Shown here piece after piece: positions 17,092 to 26,010 of a stretch of DNA of 64,000 nucleotides. Both the position numbers and the translations under genes were made by a program. Under the pieces are notes generated by a model. That model was not told where the DNA came from. It saw only the letters and a program-made list of their open reading frames with translations, and made no database searches. The stretch is taken from the NCBI RefSeq assembly GCF_005845035.1, contig NZ_SPFO01000001.1, positions 1 through 64,000 of the forward strand. The letters run 5' to 3'. Every line of letters begins with the position of its first letter. Within the stretch, counting starts at the first letter, position 1. The DNA is from Collinsella aerofaciens. Lineage in GTDB: Bacteria > Actinomycetota > Coriobacteriia > Coriobacteriales > Coriobacteriaceae.

Positions 17092-18177
17092 TTACAGTGC
17101 GAAGGCATCGACGTTGCCCCAGTGGCGGCGCAGCGTAATAGCGGCGGCGGGTTCGGTATTGTCAAAGACGACCGACCATTGCGTATTGCTGGTGATGTCT
17201 TCCGGATTGGGCTCTTGGGCTGCGGCGCGAAGGGCCTTCCAAGCGACTGCCTCGTCCTGGGCACCGGCGTGGGCGTCAAGGACATCGGCGATTGCGACGG
17301 CGCGCTCTTTACCATGGCCCAGCTCACCATTCTTTTGGTTGGGCAGCACTTCGTCGCCATAGCAGGCGTAGAAGTTCGTAACCTGGCGTACAGGAGTTGC
17401 TTTGAAAGCGCGGTCCGGATCGTGCGGATCCCACTCCACCACCCGCGCGTCACCGGCGGCGTCGTTGATAAAGAAGTGGTAATCGCGTCCTGCCATGGCG
17501 TGCATGTCGTAGGCGGAAAGCAGGTCGACAGCTTCTTGCGTGGTGGCGGCACGGTCGAGCACCAGACGGATGGCGAGCGAGGTATTGATGACGGGGCGTT
17601 GCGTGTCCTGGTCACAGGGCTTGGAATCCAGGGTGAGTACGGCAATGGACACGCCGCATTCGTTAACACCGTCGAGCTGGGCAAACGGGCCCATGAGTGC
17701 GGCGGCGCGTCCGCCGACGGAGTCAAGCGGAGTGTTATCACCCAGGTTGTTAAGGGCAGCAAACCCGATGGAGGTATAGCCGTCGCGTGGGTGATTGCGC
17801 ACCAGCAGCGCCGAGGCGTCGTCCTTAAAGTCGTAATTGCGACCGGTGCGCACGCGGCCTTCGGCATCTACGGCGACAAAAGCGCTGCAGGCAAACTGGG
17901 GCGCCCGGACATGTACCGGCACACCGGGCAGCACCTGCGCCACCACGGCATCGATGTAGGCCTGGTCGTCGCGCACGCCAGCGGCGATGATGCGATCAAG
18001 ATCGTAGTCGTAGGCGATGTCGATTGCGTACAGGTCATAGCCATCCGCGTAGCAGGTCAAGCGTTTGAGCGACGCGACGGACTTGATTTGCTTGCGGTAA
18101 ACGATGCCGATGGCAGCGGCAAGGCCGACGGTGACTCCTGCGACACCGCAGGCGATGGCAATGTTACGTGGCTTCAT
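17092..18177 (-). CDS. Membrane-anchored linear-amide (choloylglycine-type) hydrolase
   Basis: 361 aa. An N-terminal hydrophobic segment (8-26) anchors or exports the protein. C97 in QFACSAF followed by TGRNYDF (111-117) matches the Ntn-hydrolase signature of the choloylglycine/acid ceramidase/C45 group, where a cysteine becomes the nucleophile; later motifs DGVNECGVSIAVL and NTSLAIRLVLD fit. True bile salt hydrolases carry the cysteine at residue 2, whereas here about 95 residues precede it and would need removal by processing, as in acid-ceramidase-like members. The substrate is therefore an amide of unknown type. GAGAGGAGCC lies before the ATG. Divergent from the M18 peptidase gene. Confidence 0.82.
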   Translation of the reverse strand: MKPRNIAIACGVAGVTVGLAAAIGIVYRKQIKSVASLKRLTCYADGYDLYAIDIAYDYDLDRIIAAGVRDDQAYIDAVVAQVLPGVPVHVRAPQFACSAFVAVDAEGRVRTGRNYDFKDDASALLVRNHPRDGYTSIGFAALNNLGDNTPLDSVGGRAAALMGPFAQLDGVNECGVSIAVLTLDSKPCDQDTQRPVINTSLAIRLVLDRAATTQEAVDLLSAYDMHAMAGRDYHFFINDAAGDARVVEWDPHDPDRAFKATPVRQVTNFYACYGDEVLPNQKNGELGHGKERAVAIADVLDAHAGAQDEAVAWKALRAAAQEPNPEDITSNTQWSVVFDNTEPAAAITLRRHWGNVDAFAL

Positions 18178-18338
18178 GACGGCTCCTCTCGTCCTGTTAG
18201 CGCAATTGTCGCAAAAGGAGCGCGGGCATGATGGCTCAACTTGGTGAGTGGTGCGGAATTAAGCACGGAATGAAGAGTGCGGTGCTGGCGCGGCGGGGTA
18301 TGCTGGAGGGGACCATCAACCCAGCGAAAGGGGAGAGC

Positions 18339-19724
18339 ATGACGGATCAGGAAACGCCCGAGCGCGTGCACGTGACGGCCGACGATATCGAGGCCGCCAA
18401 CGACCTTGTCGACTTTATCGAGGCATGCCCCAGCATGTTCCATACGGCGGCGACCATTATGGCCGAGCTCGACGAGGCGGGCTTTACCTATCTGCCCGAG
18501 AACGCGGCGTGGGATATCGAGCCGGGCGGGCGTTATTACACGCAGCGTAACACCTCGAGCGTTGTTGCCTTTAAGGTGGGCGAGGACCTGGCTGCTACGT
18601 GGGGCGAGGACGGCGTTGCCGGCGACTACCATTTTCAGCTGACGGCGTCGCACAGCGATTCGCCGACGTTTAAGGTCAAGGCTGTGCCTGAGCTCGATGG
18701 CGCAGGTGAGACGTTGCGCCTGAACACCGAGGCATATGGCGGCATGATCGACTACACCTGGTTTGATCGTCCGCTGGCGCTGGCCGGTCGCGTGCTGGTG
18801 CGCGAGGGCGACCGTATCGAGAGCCGCTTGCTTGCCACCGAGCGCGAAGTCGCTATCATTCCGAGCCTTGCCATCCATATGAACCGCGGCGTCAACGAGG
18901 GCTTTGCTCCCAACCGGGCCGTCGACCTGTGCCCGCTCATCAGCGCCGGCGAGCTGAAACAGGGCGACTTTGACGCCCTGATCGCCGACGAGCTGGACGT
19001 TGGGCCCGAGCAGATCCTGGGCCGCGATCTGTTCCTGGTCAATCGTCAGGATGCGCGCATTTGGGGCTGGGCCGACGAGTTTATCTCGACGCCCAAGCTC
19101 GACGACCTGGCATGCGCCTACACCTCGCTGCAGGCATTTTTGGGTGCCGAGAACGCGCACGACGTTTCGGTCTTCTGCTGCTTTGATAACGAGGAGGTTG
19201 GCTCCGAGACCAAGCAGGGCGCCATGTCGACGTTCTTGGCCGATGCACTGCGCCGCATTAACGGCTCGCTGGGCTTTGACGACGAGTCGTACCATCGTGC
19301 ACTTGCCGCATCGATGCTTGTAAGCTGCGACAACGCACATGCCGTGCACCCCAACCACGCCGAGAAGTGTGACGCCCGCAACCAGGTGGTGCTCAACGGC
19401 GGTATTGTCATCAAGGAGGCCGCCAACCAGCACTATTGCACCGATGCCTTTAGCCGCGCGGTGTTCCAGGCCATCTGCGATGACGCCGACGTGCCCACGC
19501 AGGCCTTCGCCAACAAGAGCGATATGGCCGGCGGCTCCACGCTCGGTAACCTGTCCAATATGCAGGCGAGCATGCATGCCGTGGACGTGGGCCTGCCGCA
19601 GCTTGCCATGCACTCGAGCTACGAGACCGGCGGCGTGCGCGACGTGATGTACGCCATCCGCGCCCTCACCGCCTTCTACGAGCGCAACCTAACCATCAAC
19701 GGCGCCGAAAGCGTGGAGCTCTAA
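18339..19724 (+). CDS. M18 family aminopeptidase
   Basis: 461 aa. A cytosolic dodecameric zinc aminopeptidase of the aspartyl aminopeptidase family, removing N-terminal residues from peptides. Metal and catalytic motifs: TASHSDSPTFKVK, FCCFDNEEVGSETKQGA and the C-terminal LAMHSSYETGGVRD. The frame opens at 18228, but the ATG at 18339 has AAAGGGGAGAG directly upstream and begins MTDQETPERVHV, so it is chosen. Several M18 proteins in gut Actinobacteria look like this; substrate preference for acidic residues is family knowledge only. Confidence 0.93.
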   Translation: MTDQETPERVHVTADDIEAANDLVDFIEACPSMFHTAATIMAELDEAGFTYLPENAAWDIEPGGRYYTQRNTSSVVAFKVGEDLAATWGEDGVAGDYHFQLTASHSDSPTFKVKAVPELDGAGETLRLNTEAYGGMIDYTWFDRPLALAGRVLVREGDRIESRLLATEREVAIIPSLAIHMNRGVNEGFAPNRAVDLCPLISAGELKQGDFDALIADELDVGPEQILGRDLFLVNRQDARIWGWADEFISTPKLDDLACAYTSLQAFLGAENAHDVSVFCCFDNEEVGSETKQGAMSTFLADALRRINGSLGFDDESYHRALAASMLVSCDNAHAVHPNHAEKCDARNQVVLNGGIVIKEAANQHYCTDAFSRAVFQAICDDADVPTQAFANKSDMAGGSTLGNLSNMQASMHAVDVGLPQLAMHSSYETGGVRDVMYAIRALTAFYERNLTINGAESVEL

Positions 19725-19775
19725 AACCTACCAAAAAGGGACAGGTTCATTTTGGCAGGTTTTATCTGGGAAAAT
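19724..19775 (+). repeat. Palindromic element, family C copy 3
   Basis: Begins at the M18 stop codon. AAACCTACCAAAA stem, loop AGGGACAGGTTCAT, closing TTTTGGCAGGTTT and tail TATCTGGGAAAA. Confidence 0.78.
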
Positions 19776-19866
19776 GCCTCAATGCCAACAGCTGGACAGA
19801 ATTGTTATGACACCGCAGGTTGGGCAAACGTCAGCGAGCGATGTCCAGAGCGAACAAGTCGGCATG

Positions 19867-19908
19867 AAAAAGGCGAGGCATTGACCTTCTGGTCGTGCCT
19901 CGCCTTTT
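19867..19908. terminator. Bidirectional terminator
   Basis: AAAAAGGCGAGGCA / TGCCTCGCCTTTT with a 15-nt loop, between the convergent M18 and 2-hydroxyacid dehydrogenase genes; A- and T-runs on both sides. Confidence 0.88.
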
Positions 19909-19981
19909 GAATGGCAAATTGTCGCTCTGGGCGGCGCGCAGCGTCGACCGGTCCGCCGTTCGTTAGAACGGCGGAACAAGA

Positions 19982-20917
19982 TTAGTGCTCGATCCAACAA
20001 CGTAAAGTTTCGCCGGCTTGCAGGTGACGCAGGTTCTCTGCGGCGATGTCGACAACGTTGTTGAGCGTGGCGGCTAGGTGGAACCAGCCGGAGACGTGTG
20101 GCGTGATGAGCATGTTGGGCGCATCCCACAGTGGGCTTGTTTCAGGCAACGGTTCGGGGTCGGTGACGTCGACCGCGGCGCCGGCGAGATGTCCCGACTC
20201 CAGGGCGGCAACCAAGTCGTCGGCGACCACAAGGTCGCCGCGGCCGCCGTTGGCAAAGAAGGCGCCCGGTTTCATCGCGGCGAAGAACTCGGCGTTCGCC
20301 AGGCCGCGGGTCTCGGGTGTGCTGGGCATAAAGGATGCGACGATGTCAGCCTCGGCCAGGCGCTCGGACAGGGCATCCATACCGTCCATGTCCTCAAACA
20401 CAATGGGGTAGACGAGCGGGTGGCGCTTGATGCCGCGGACGTGCGCACCCATGTTGCGGCAGAGCGTGGCAAAGTGGCCGCCAATGTCGCCCGCGCCCAG
20501 CACCAGCACATTGGCGTTTTTGAGCGAGGTGACCGGCCCCAAATCCTCCCAGCGATGCTCGCGCTGCAGGTCCTGGTAGCCGGGCAGGCGCTTCATCATG
20601 GAAAGGACCATGGCAAACATGTGCTCGCTCACGGCCTGACCGTAGGCGCCGATCGAGCAAGACAGCTTGGCTTCAGCCGGCACGGTGCCGGCGGCCAAGT
20701 AATCGTCATAGCCGGCGGTCTGCAATTGCAACAGCTGGAGATGCTCGCATGCGGTAAGCAAGGCAGGGTCTATGTTGCCCAAGATCACGTCGGCATCGGC
20801 GACCTGCTCGTGCGTGGCGGCGTCGGCGCTCGTGTAGATAAAGTCCTCGCCCGGAGCACTCGACTCAAGAATTGCGCGATGGCGGTCATTGACGGGCAGC
20901 AAAACCAGGATGTTCAC
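19982..20917 (-). CDS. D-isomer-specific 2-hydroxyacid dehydrogenase
   Basis: 311 aa from a GTG at 20917 preceded by GAGAGGACC. Interconverts a 2-keto acid and D-2-hydroxy acid with NAD(P)H. The Rossmann motif is VLGAGDIGGHFATLC; the catalytic arginine region reads FFANGGRGDLVVADDL, the acidic residue lies in AAVDVTDPEPLPE and the histidine in ITPHVSGWFH. The longer frame to 21031 adds 38 unrelated residues overlapping a family C repeat. The substrate cannot be told; phosphoglycerate or glyoxylate-type reductases share the fold. No biosynthetic neighbours. Confidence 0.9.
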   Translation of the reverse strand: MNILVLLPVNDRHRAILESSAPGEDFIYTSADAATHEQVADADVILGNIDPALLTACEHLQLLQLQTAGYDDYLAAGTVPAEAKLSCSIGAYGQAVSEHMFAMVLSMMKRLPGYQDLQREHRWEDLGPVTSLKNANVLVLGAGDIGGHFATLCRNMGAHVRGIKRHPLVYPIVFEDMDGMDALSERLAEADIVASFMPSTPETRGLANAEFFAAMKPGAFFANGGRGDLVVADDLVAALESGHLAGAAVDVTDPEPLPETSPLWDAPNMLITPHVSGWFHLAATLNNVVDIAAENLRHLQAGETLRCWIEH

Positions 20918-20937
20918 TAGCGGTCCTCTCCGCTCGA

Positions 20938-20990
20938 CTTGCCAAAAAGGGACAGGTTTATTTTGGCAGGTTTTATCAGGCAAAACGTTT
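20938..20990 (+). repeat. Palindromic element, family C copy 4
   Basis: CTTGCCAAAA stem, loop AGGGACAGGTTTAT, closing TTTGGCAGG, tail TTTTATCAGGCAAAAC. It lies upstream of the leftward hydroxyacid dehydrogenase start and downstream of the leftward map gene. Confidence 0.76.
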
Positions 20991-21046
20991 AAATAAAACG
21001 CCGGATGCAAGACGAGCGTGCCCGTCAGCATCCGGCGTATCCACGG

Positions 21047-21934
21047 CTACCAGCTCAGCAGCTCGTAACCATCCTCGGTCACCACGAGTTGTACCTCGCA
21101 CTGGGCCGAATCGCTGCCGTCCTTGGTACGCACGCACCAACCGTCGCCCTTGCTGATCTTGATGTCGGGCGCTCCGGCGTTGACCATGGGCTCGATGGTA
21201 AAGACCATGCCCGGAGCCATGATGGTGTCCACATCGGGCGCCTCGGTGGTAAAGCCCACAAACGGGTCCTCGTGGAACTCCTTACCGATGCCGTGTCCAC
21301 CGTACTCGCGCACCACGCTAAAGCCGGCGTCCTCGACCGTCTTTTGCACGGCCTCGGCCATCACGGACAACGGCAGCCATGGCTTGACGGCTGTCAGGCC
21401 CGCCTCCACGCTGGCGCGGGTGACGTCGACCAGGCGCTGGCGCTCGGCCGAGACCTCGCCGATACAGAACATGCGGCTCGAGTCGCTAAAGTAACCGTCC
21501 AGGATCGTGGAGCAGTCCACGTTGATGATGTCGCCCTCGTGCAGCACATCCGCATCGCAGGGGATACCGTGGCAGACGACGTCGTTGATCGAGGTGCACA
21601 CGCTCTTGGGATAGCCCTCGTAGTTGAGGTCGGCCGGCGTGCCGCCGTGCTCAACGGTGTAGTCGTAGATCATCTGGTCGATCTGGTTGGTGGTCATGCC
21701 CGCGGCGATGTGTTCGCCTACGTAATCGAGCACGCCCACGTTGATAGCGGCCGAGCGCTTGATGCCCTCGATATCGGCGGGTGTCTTGTAGAGCGTGCGA
21801 GGCAGAACCTCCCAGCCCTCTTCCCACAAGCGCTCGAGGCGCTCATCAAAGGCGCTATGGCATTTCTTGTATTTCTTGCCGCTGCCGCACCAGCAAGCGT
21901 CGTTGCGGCCAGGCACGGGTCCTTTGTCATACAT
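21047..21934 (-). CDS. map: Methionine aminopeptidase with SEC-C motif
   Basis: 295 aa. Removes the initiator methionine. Residues 8-27 are a zinc-binding SEC-C motif, CWCGSGKKYKKCH with C14, C16, C25 and H26, thought to dock near the ribosome. The peptidase domain follows: HGIP, then metal ligands in DIINVDCSTILDGYFSDSS, the histidine in YGGHGIGKEFHEDP, and glutamates in MVFTIEPM and the C-terminal SAQCEVQLVVTEDG. The fused form is usual in several Gram-positive lineages. Upstream GAAAGGAAG gives a good ribosome-binding site. Monocistronic by spacing. Confidence 0.95.
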   Translation of the reverse strand: MYDKGPVPGRNDACWCGSGKKYKKCHSAFDERLERLWEEGWEVLPRTLYKTPADIEGIKRSAAINVGVLDYVGEHIAAGMTTNQIDQMIYDYTVEHGGTPADLNYEGYPKSVCTSINDVVCHGIPCDADVLHEGDIINVDCSTILDGYFSDSSRMFCIGEVSAERQRLVDVTRASVEAGLTAVKPWLPLSVMAEAVQKTVEDAGFSVVREYGGHGIGKEFHEDPFVGFTTEAPDVDTIMAPGMVFTIEPMVNAGAPDIKISKGDGWCVRTKDGSDSAQCEVQLVVTEDGYELLSW

Positions 21935-21986
21935 GGCTAACTTCCTTTCATCCGCAGCTAGTATAGCCCACCCACGCGTCCATAAA

Positions 21987-22053
21987 AGTTGCGGTGATAT
22001 AGTTCCGATTTAAGCGGTTTAACAGCATAAATAGGAACTATATCACCGCAACT
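21987..22053. repeat. Palindromic element, family B copy 3
   Basis: Perfect 20-bp arms (21987-22006 and 22034-22053): AGTTGCGGTGATATAGTTCC and its complement, with a 27-nt AT-rich apical part. The base matches copy 2 exactly; the upper stem matches copy 1 more closely. It lies between map and the radical SAM gene. Confidence 0.85.
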
Positions 22054-22094
22054 GATGGAGCGGGATGGCGGGCACTAGCTGCTGCGTGGTTTTG

Positions 22095-22871
22095 CTAGTA
22101 GCTCACCTGGCAAGGGATGCCGAGGACGCGCACGCGCGCAGCAATGGCGTCGAGCACCTCGGGCGCCGCTTTGGCAAGGCCGGCGACCGGTGTCTCGCGC
22201 GCTACCGTGTAGATGGTCGCTTCTTGTGGGCGAATGCGCTCAAGCGCCGCGAGCCAGGGGGCAACGTACTCCTCGCCGGTGTTGTCGATGAGCTTGCCCT
22301 GATACTCGCCGGTCAAAAAGATCGTCTGGATAATAACGTGACCGTCAAAGCTTGCGAACGTTTCGATCTGGTGCTCGACGTCGTAGGGGCCAACAGGCTG
22401 GTCGAGCAGCTGGATAAACGTCGGGTCGACGGTATCGAGCTTGAGGATGTTGTCGTCGACCATCATGAGCGCGTCGTGCACCTGGGGGCGGTCGGCGCGC
22501 GTGCCGTTGGAGAGCACGGCGATCTTGGAGTTTGGGGCAAGCTCGTCGCGCAACGCGACGGCGCCGGCGATGGCCTGCGGAAACTCCGGTGCGGCAGTGG
22601 GCTCGCCGTTGCCTGCGAAGGTGATCACATCGGGGAGCTCGCCCTCGGCTGCCATCTCGCGCAGCTTTGCCTCGAGCGCGTCGAGTACCACGGCAGCTGT
22701 GTTGTACGGCTCATGACAGGGGCGCTCGGCGTTGAGGCCGTTTTCGCAGTAAATGCAGTCGAACGTGCAGATTTTGCCGCTGGCCGGCATCATGTTGACG
22801 CCGAGCGAGAGACCAAGGCGACGGCTGCGAACGGGCCCAAAGATGGGGCTGGCATTCAAAAACGTAGACAT
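22095..22871 (-). CDS. Radical SAM protein (COG0731-like)
   Basis: 258 aa. The CxxxCxxC cluster is C35, C39, C42 in KICTFDCIYCENG, preceded by GPVRSRRLGLSLGVNMMP, a signature I associate with the COG0731 Fe-S oxidoreductase group. SAM-binding elements ITFAGNGEPTAAPEF and VLSNGTRAD follow. The chosen ATG at 22871 has GAGGAG nine bases upstream; an ATG six bases earlier is too close to it. A much longer open frame to 23465 is antisense to the hydrolase gene and is rejected. The reaction is unknown for this group. Confidence 0.87.
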   Translation of the reverse strand: MSTFLNASPIFGPVRSRRLGLSLGVNMMPASGKICTFDCIYCENGLNAERPCHEPYNTAAVVLDALEAKLREMAAEGELPDVITFAGNGEPTAAPEFPQAIAGAVALRDELAPNSKIAVLSNGTRADRPQVHDALMMVDDNILKLDTVDPTFIQLLDQPVGPYDVEHQIETFASFDGHVIIQTIFLTGEYQGKLIDNTGEEYVAPWLAALERIRPQEATIYTVARETPVAGLAKAAPEVLDAIAARVRVLGIPCQVSY

Positions 22872-23096
22872 AGGCATATGCTCCTCAAGACAATTGTGCC
22901 TAAGCATAGCATCGGCTCCAAAGCAAGGTGCGGGCTCTTGCTTTACAAGTTTCGTTTTTTCACGTCGCTCATTATGCCGTGCCATGAAAAGCCTCGGGTC
23001 GGGTAAAGTTAATCTGTTAACAAGGCGTAAGGCAATGCGGGTCCATCCAACCGCACTGACGTGCAACTGGATGAGCATTGATGATGGGGGCGCAAC

Positions 23097-23894
23097 ATGG
23101 ATTTTACGGTAGAGAATGCGGGCACCACGATTGCCTGTCGCGAATATGCCGGCTCGGATGTGTCGCCTGATACTCCTGCCTTGGTGTGCGTGCACGGCGC
23201 TTGTGTCGACGGCACATTTTTTGACGGTATCGCTTGTGAGCTCAGTCGCAACTACCGCGTAATTGCCTACGACCGCCGCGGCTGCGGTGACAGCAGCGAT
23301 GCGGCAGACGACAGCTATGATCTTGCCGCTCAGGCCGCCGACCTGCAAGCCGTGATCGAACACGTTGGCGCTCCGACAAATGTGCTTGCGCACAGCGCCG
23401 GTACGTTGGTGGCGCTGGAGCTTCTTCGCACCGAACCCCATCTCGTCGCCCGTGCGATTCTGCATGAGCCGGCTGTGTCGGCCGAAGGCGTCGGCATGGG
23501 CACAGCTCCGGTTTTGCTCGATATGATTGCGGCTGGAAAGGTTTCAAGGGCGCTCCGGCTTTTCTTGGGAGCCCTTGGCGACTTGGACCCCGAGGCTCCC
23601 GGGACGACCGAAGCGGAAGTCAAACATGCCCTGCGCAATGGTCGTTGCTTTATGGCGAACGAATATGGAACAAATATGACATATGCTCCCGACTGGGAGC
23701 GCGCCCGCGCGTCAAAGGCGGTGTCGGCCGTGTTTTTGGGCGAGCTTTCGGTCGACACACCCCGCGAGGCTGGTACGCGAGCGGCTGCCGAATATCTCGA
23801 TTGCCCCCTTGTGACGATCCCGGGCGCGCATAACGGTCTGCGCGATCGCCCCGTTACGGCGGCAAACGCCGTTCGCGATGTCTTGGAGCGTTAG
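23097..23894 (+). CDS. Alpha/beta hydrolase
   Basis: 265 aa, cytosolic. Fold landmarks: oxyanion loop VCVHGACVDG (31-39), DRRGCGDSS, the nucleophile S100 in LAHSAGTLVALELL, and the catalytic histidine in TIPGAHNGLRD near the C-terminus. This is the general esterase/lipase/dehalogenase-like fold; the substrate cannot be predicted. The ribosome-binding region GATGGGGGCGC is weak. Transcribed away from the radical SAM gene and separated by 200 bp from the signalling gene downstream. Confidence 0.88.
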   Translation: MDFTVENAGTTIACREYAGSDVSPDTPALVCVHGACVDGTFFDGIACELSRNYRVIAYDRRGCGDSSDAADDSYDLAAQAADLQAVIEHVGAPTNVLAHSAGTLVALELLRTEPHLVARAILHEPAVSAEGVGMGTAPVLLDMIAAGKVSRALRLFLGALGDLDPEAPGTTEAEVKHALRNGRCFMANEYGTNMTYAPDWERARASKAVSAVFLGELSVDTPREAGTRAAAEYLDCPLVTIPGAHNGLRDRPVTAANAVRDVLER

Positions 23895-24105
23895 CACGCT
23901 CGATGACCTGCGGGGAGAGGGGCTGTTAGCGTTTCGTCATTGTTAACGAATGCGTCCATAACCGCGCGCCCGCGGCTCCATTACCGCCGTTTGCCAGGTC
24001 ATAAAAATGCAACGATAATCGCGCGTTTGCCTTCAGCTGTTAGATGTTACCCTTGTACCAATTGATATGCACCGTTGCCGTGCGTAACGATAGAAAGGGC
24101 CCCAT

Positions 24106-25986
24106 ATGCTCAATAATCACGAGGTCAATCTAACCGACGAGGAGGCTGCCGCTGAGGTCGCCCGCGTCGCGAAGACCTACCCCGTGGTGCGTTTGCTGTC
24201 GGCCGATCAGATTAAGAGCGAGCCTAACTGCCTGCTCGCCGGCAATCGGTGCCCTTGTCTGCGCCAGTCAAGTCTTGAGGCCTTGGCAGGTTCCGATGAT
24301 GTATCGGAGCAGCTGCTCAATGATGGTACCGAGTACCGCGCTCGCCTGCGCCCTCTGAAGGTCGAGGGCGAGCCTCACGTCCTGCTGATGGTGCGTCCGA
24401 TCGATGAGCAAGAGGCTGCAGAAGAGGACCTTGTCTACACCGACGTGCTGACGAGTGTGCGCAATCGCCGATATTACGAGGAAAAGCTCCGTAGCGCCCG
24501 CATGAATGCCGGCGTTGCGGTGATCGACCTTGATGATTTTAGGGTCTTCAACGATACGTGTGGCCGCCATGCCGGCGACCTTGCGCTCGGTGCTGTGGCG
24601 ACAGCCATACACAGCGGAATTCGTTCGACTGACGAGCTTGTACGCTATGGCTGCGACAAGTTTGTGGTCGTCATGCCCAATATTCCCTCCGATGACTTCA
24701 CCCGTCGCCTGCACCAGGTATCCGATGCCGTTCATGCCACGATTGTTCCGGGCCATGAGTACGTGAGCTTGACGGCATGTGTTGGTGGCGTTCGCATTCA
24801 TGGCGAGACGATCGATGAGGGAGTTGGCCGCGCTGTCCAGTTATTGAGCCGCGCTAAGGCAAAAGCCGGTACGGTCGTGACCGACGCCGATTCCATCGAA
24901 GCCTTCCAAAGCGAAAAGCCTTTGGTGCTTATTGTCGATGACTCCGACATGAACCGAGCCATTCTCAACGAGATGCTCAAGGACGAGTATTGCATCCTCG
25001 AGGCCGACAACGGTCGTACGGCGCTCGACATGGTCGACCGCTATGGCGATGAGTTGTCGCTCGTGCTGCTGGATATTGTCATGCCGGGCATAAGCGGTTT
25101 TGAGGTGCTGGCCAATCTGTCGCGCCGATCGGGTATCGACAATCTGCCTTTCATCATGATTTCGAGCGAAGATTCCGATGATATGGTTCTGCGCGCGTAC
25201 GAGCTGGGCGCCTCGGACTATATCAACCGCCCGTTTGACTCCCGTGTCGTGCGCCGCCGTGTAAGCAACACCATCCGCCTATACGCCAAACAGCGCCGCC
25301 TGACGAGCCTGCTGTCCCAGCAGTACAACGAGCGCGTCAAGAACAGTCGCATGCTCATTGACATCATGGCCGGCGTCATGGAACTTCGCAACGGCGAGAG
25401 CGGCAGACACGTTACGAACATCGAAAAGCTGACCGAGCTGCTGCTTGGCTGTCTGGTCCAGCGTAGTGGCACGATCTCCCTCGACAATGAGGAACGCTCT
25501 ACGATTGCCCTGGCTTCGGCGCTGCACGATATCGGCAAGATGTCGATTGACGATGCGATTCTCAACAAGCCCGGACGCCTTACGCCCGAGGAGTTCGAGA
25601 TTATAAAGACGCATACCACGATCGGCGCCGACATGCTGCTTGAGCTGGGTAGCCATCACGCCGGCAATGCGCTTATGGAATATGCGTACCAGATTGCGCG
25701 TTGGCATCACGAGCGCTGGGACGGCAAGGGTTATCCCGATGGTCTTAAGGGCGACGAAATTCCCATTGCCGCACAGGTGGTTTCGGTGGCCGACGTGTAC
25801 GATGCCCTGACGAGCGTGCGCGTGTACAAGGACGCTATCCCGCACGAGGAAGCGATCCAGATGATTCTGGACGGTAAGTGCGGTACCTTTAACCCGTTGC
25901 TGCTCGATTGCCTGCTCGAGGTGCAAGACCAAATTGCCGAGACGTTGGCACGCCCCGCTGACGTCGTCGCGTTTCCCACGATTTAG
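24106..25986 (+). CDS. Degenerate GGDEF / receiver / HD-GYP signalling protein
   Basis: 626 aa, no membrane segment. After an N-terminal region of about 105 residues, residues 110-265 form a GGDEF fold whose active-site loop reads GCDKF (182-186), so cyclase activity is unlikely. Residues 272-390 are a response-regulator receiver: acidic pair D278/D279, phosphoacceptor D323 in LLDIVMPG, but arginine (R375) where the conserved lysine normally precedes PF. Residues 410-610 form HD-GYP: H435, HDIGK (474-478) and HHERWDGKGYP (534-544), all intact, so c-di-GMP or cyclic dinucleotide hydrolysis is predicted. AGAAAGGGCC precedes the ATG. An Hpt gene follows. Confidence 0.92.
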   Translation: MLNNHEVNLTDEEAAAEVARVAKTYPVVRLLSADQIKSEPNCLLAGNRCPCLRQSSLEALAGSDDVSEQLLNDGTEYRARLRPLKVEGEPHVLLMVRPIDEQEAAEEDLVYTDVLTSVRNRRYYEEKLRSARMNAGVAVIDLDDFRVFNDTCGRHAGDLALGAVATAIHSGIRSTDELVRYGCDKFVVVMPNIPSDDFTRRLHQVSDAVHATIVPGHEYVSLTACVGGVRIHGETIDEGVGRAVQLLSRAKAKAGTVVTDADSIEAFQSEKPLVLIVDDSDMNRAILNEMLKDEYCILEADNGRTALDMVDRYGDELSLVLLDIVMPGISGFEVLANLSRRSGIDNLPFIMISSEDSDDMVLRAYELGASDYINRPFDSRVVRRRVSNTIRLYAKQRRLTSLLSQQYNERVKNSRMLIDIMAGVMELRNGESGRHVTNIEKLTELLLGCLVQRSGTISLDNEERSTIALASALHDIGKMSIDDAILNKPGRLTPEEFEIIKTHTTIGADMLLELGSHHAGNALMEYAYQIARWHHERWDGKGYPDGLKGDEIPIAAQVVSVADVYDALTSVRVYKDAIPHEEAIQMILDGKCGTFNPLLLDCLLEVQDQIAETLARPADVVAFPTI

Positions 25987-26010
25987 TTCGAACAAAGGAG
26001 TTTTTAACCC

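Noticed and set aside
17092-18177. Bile salt hydrolase
   Set aside because: The nucleophilic cysteine is at residue 97 after a membrane segment, not at residue 2.
22095-23465. 456-residue form of the radical SAM protein
   Set aside because: The extra N-terminal codons are antisense to the alpha/beta hydrolase and have no similarity; GAGGAG supports the start at 22871.
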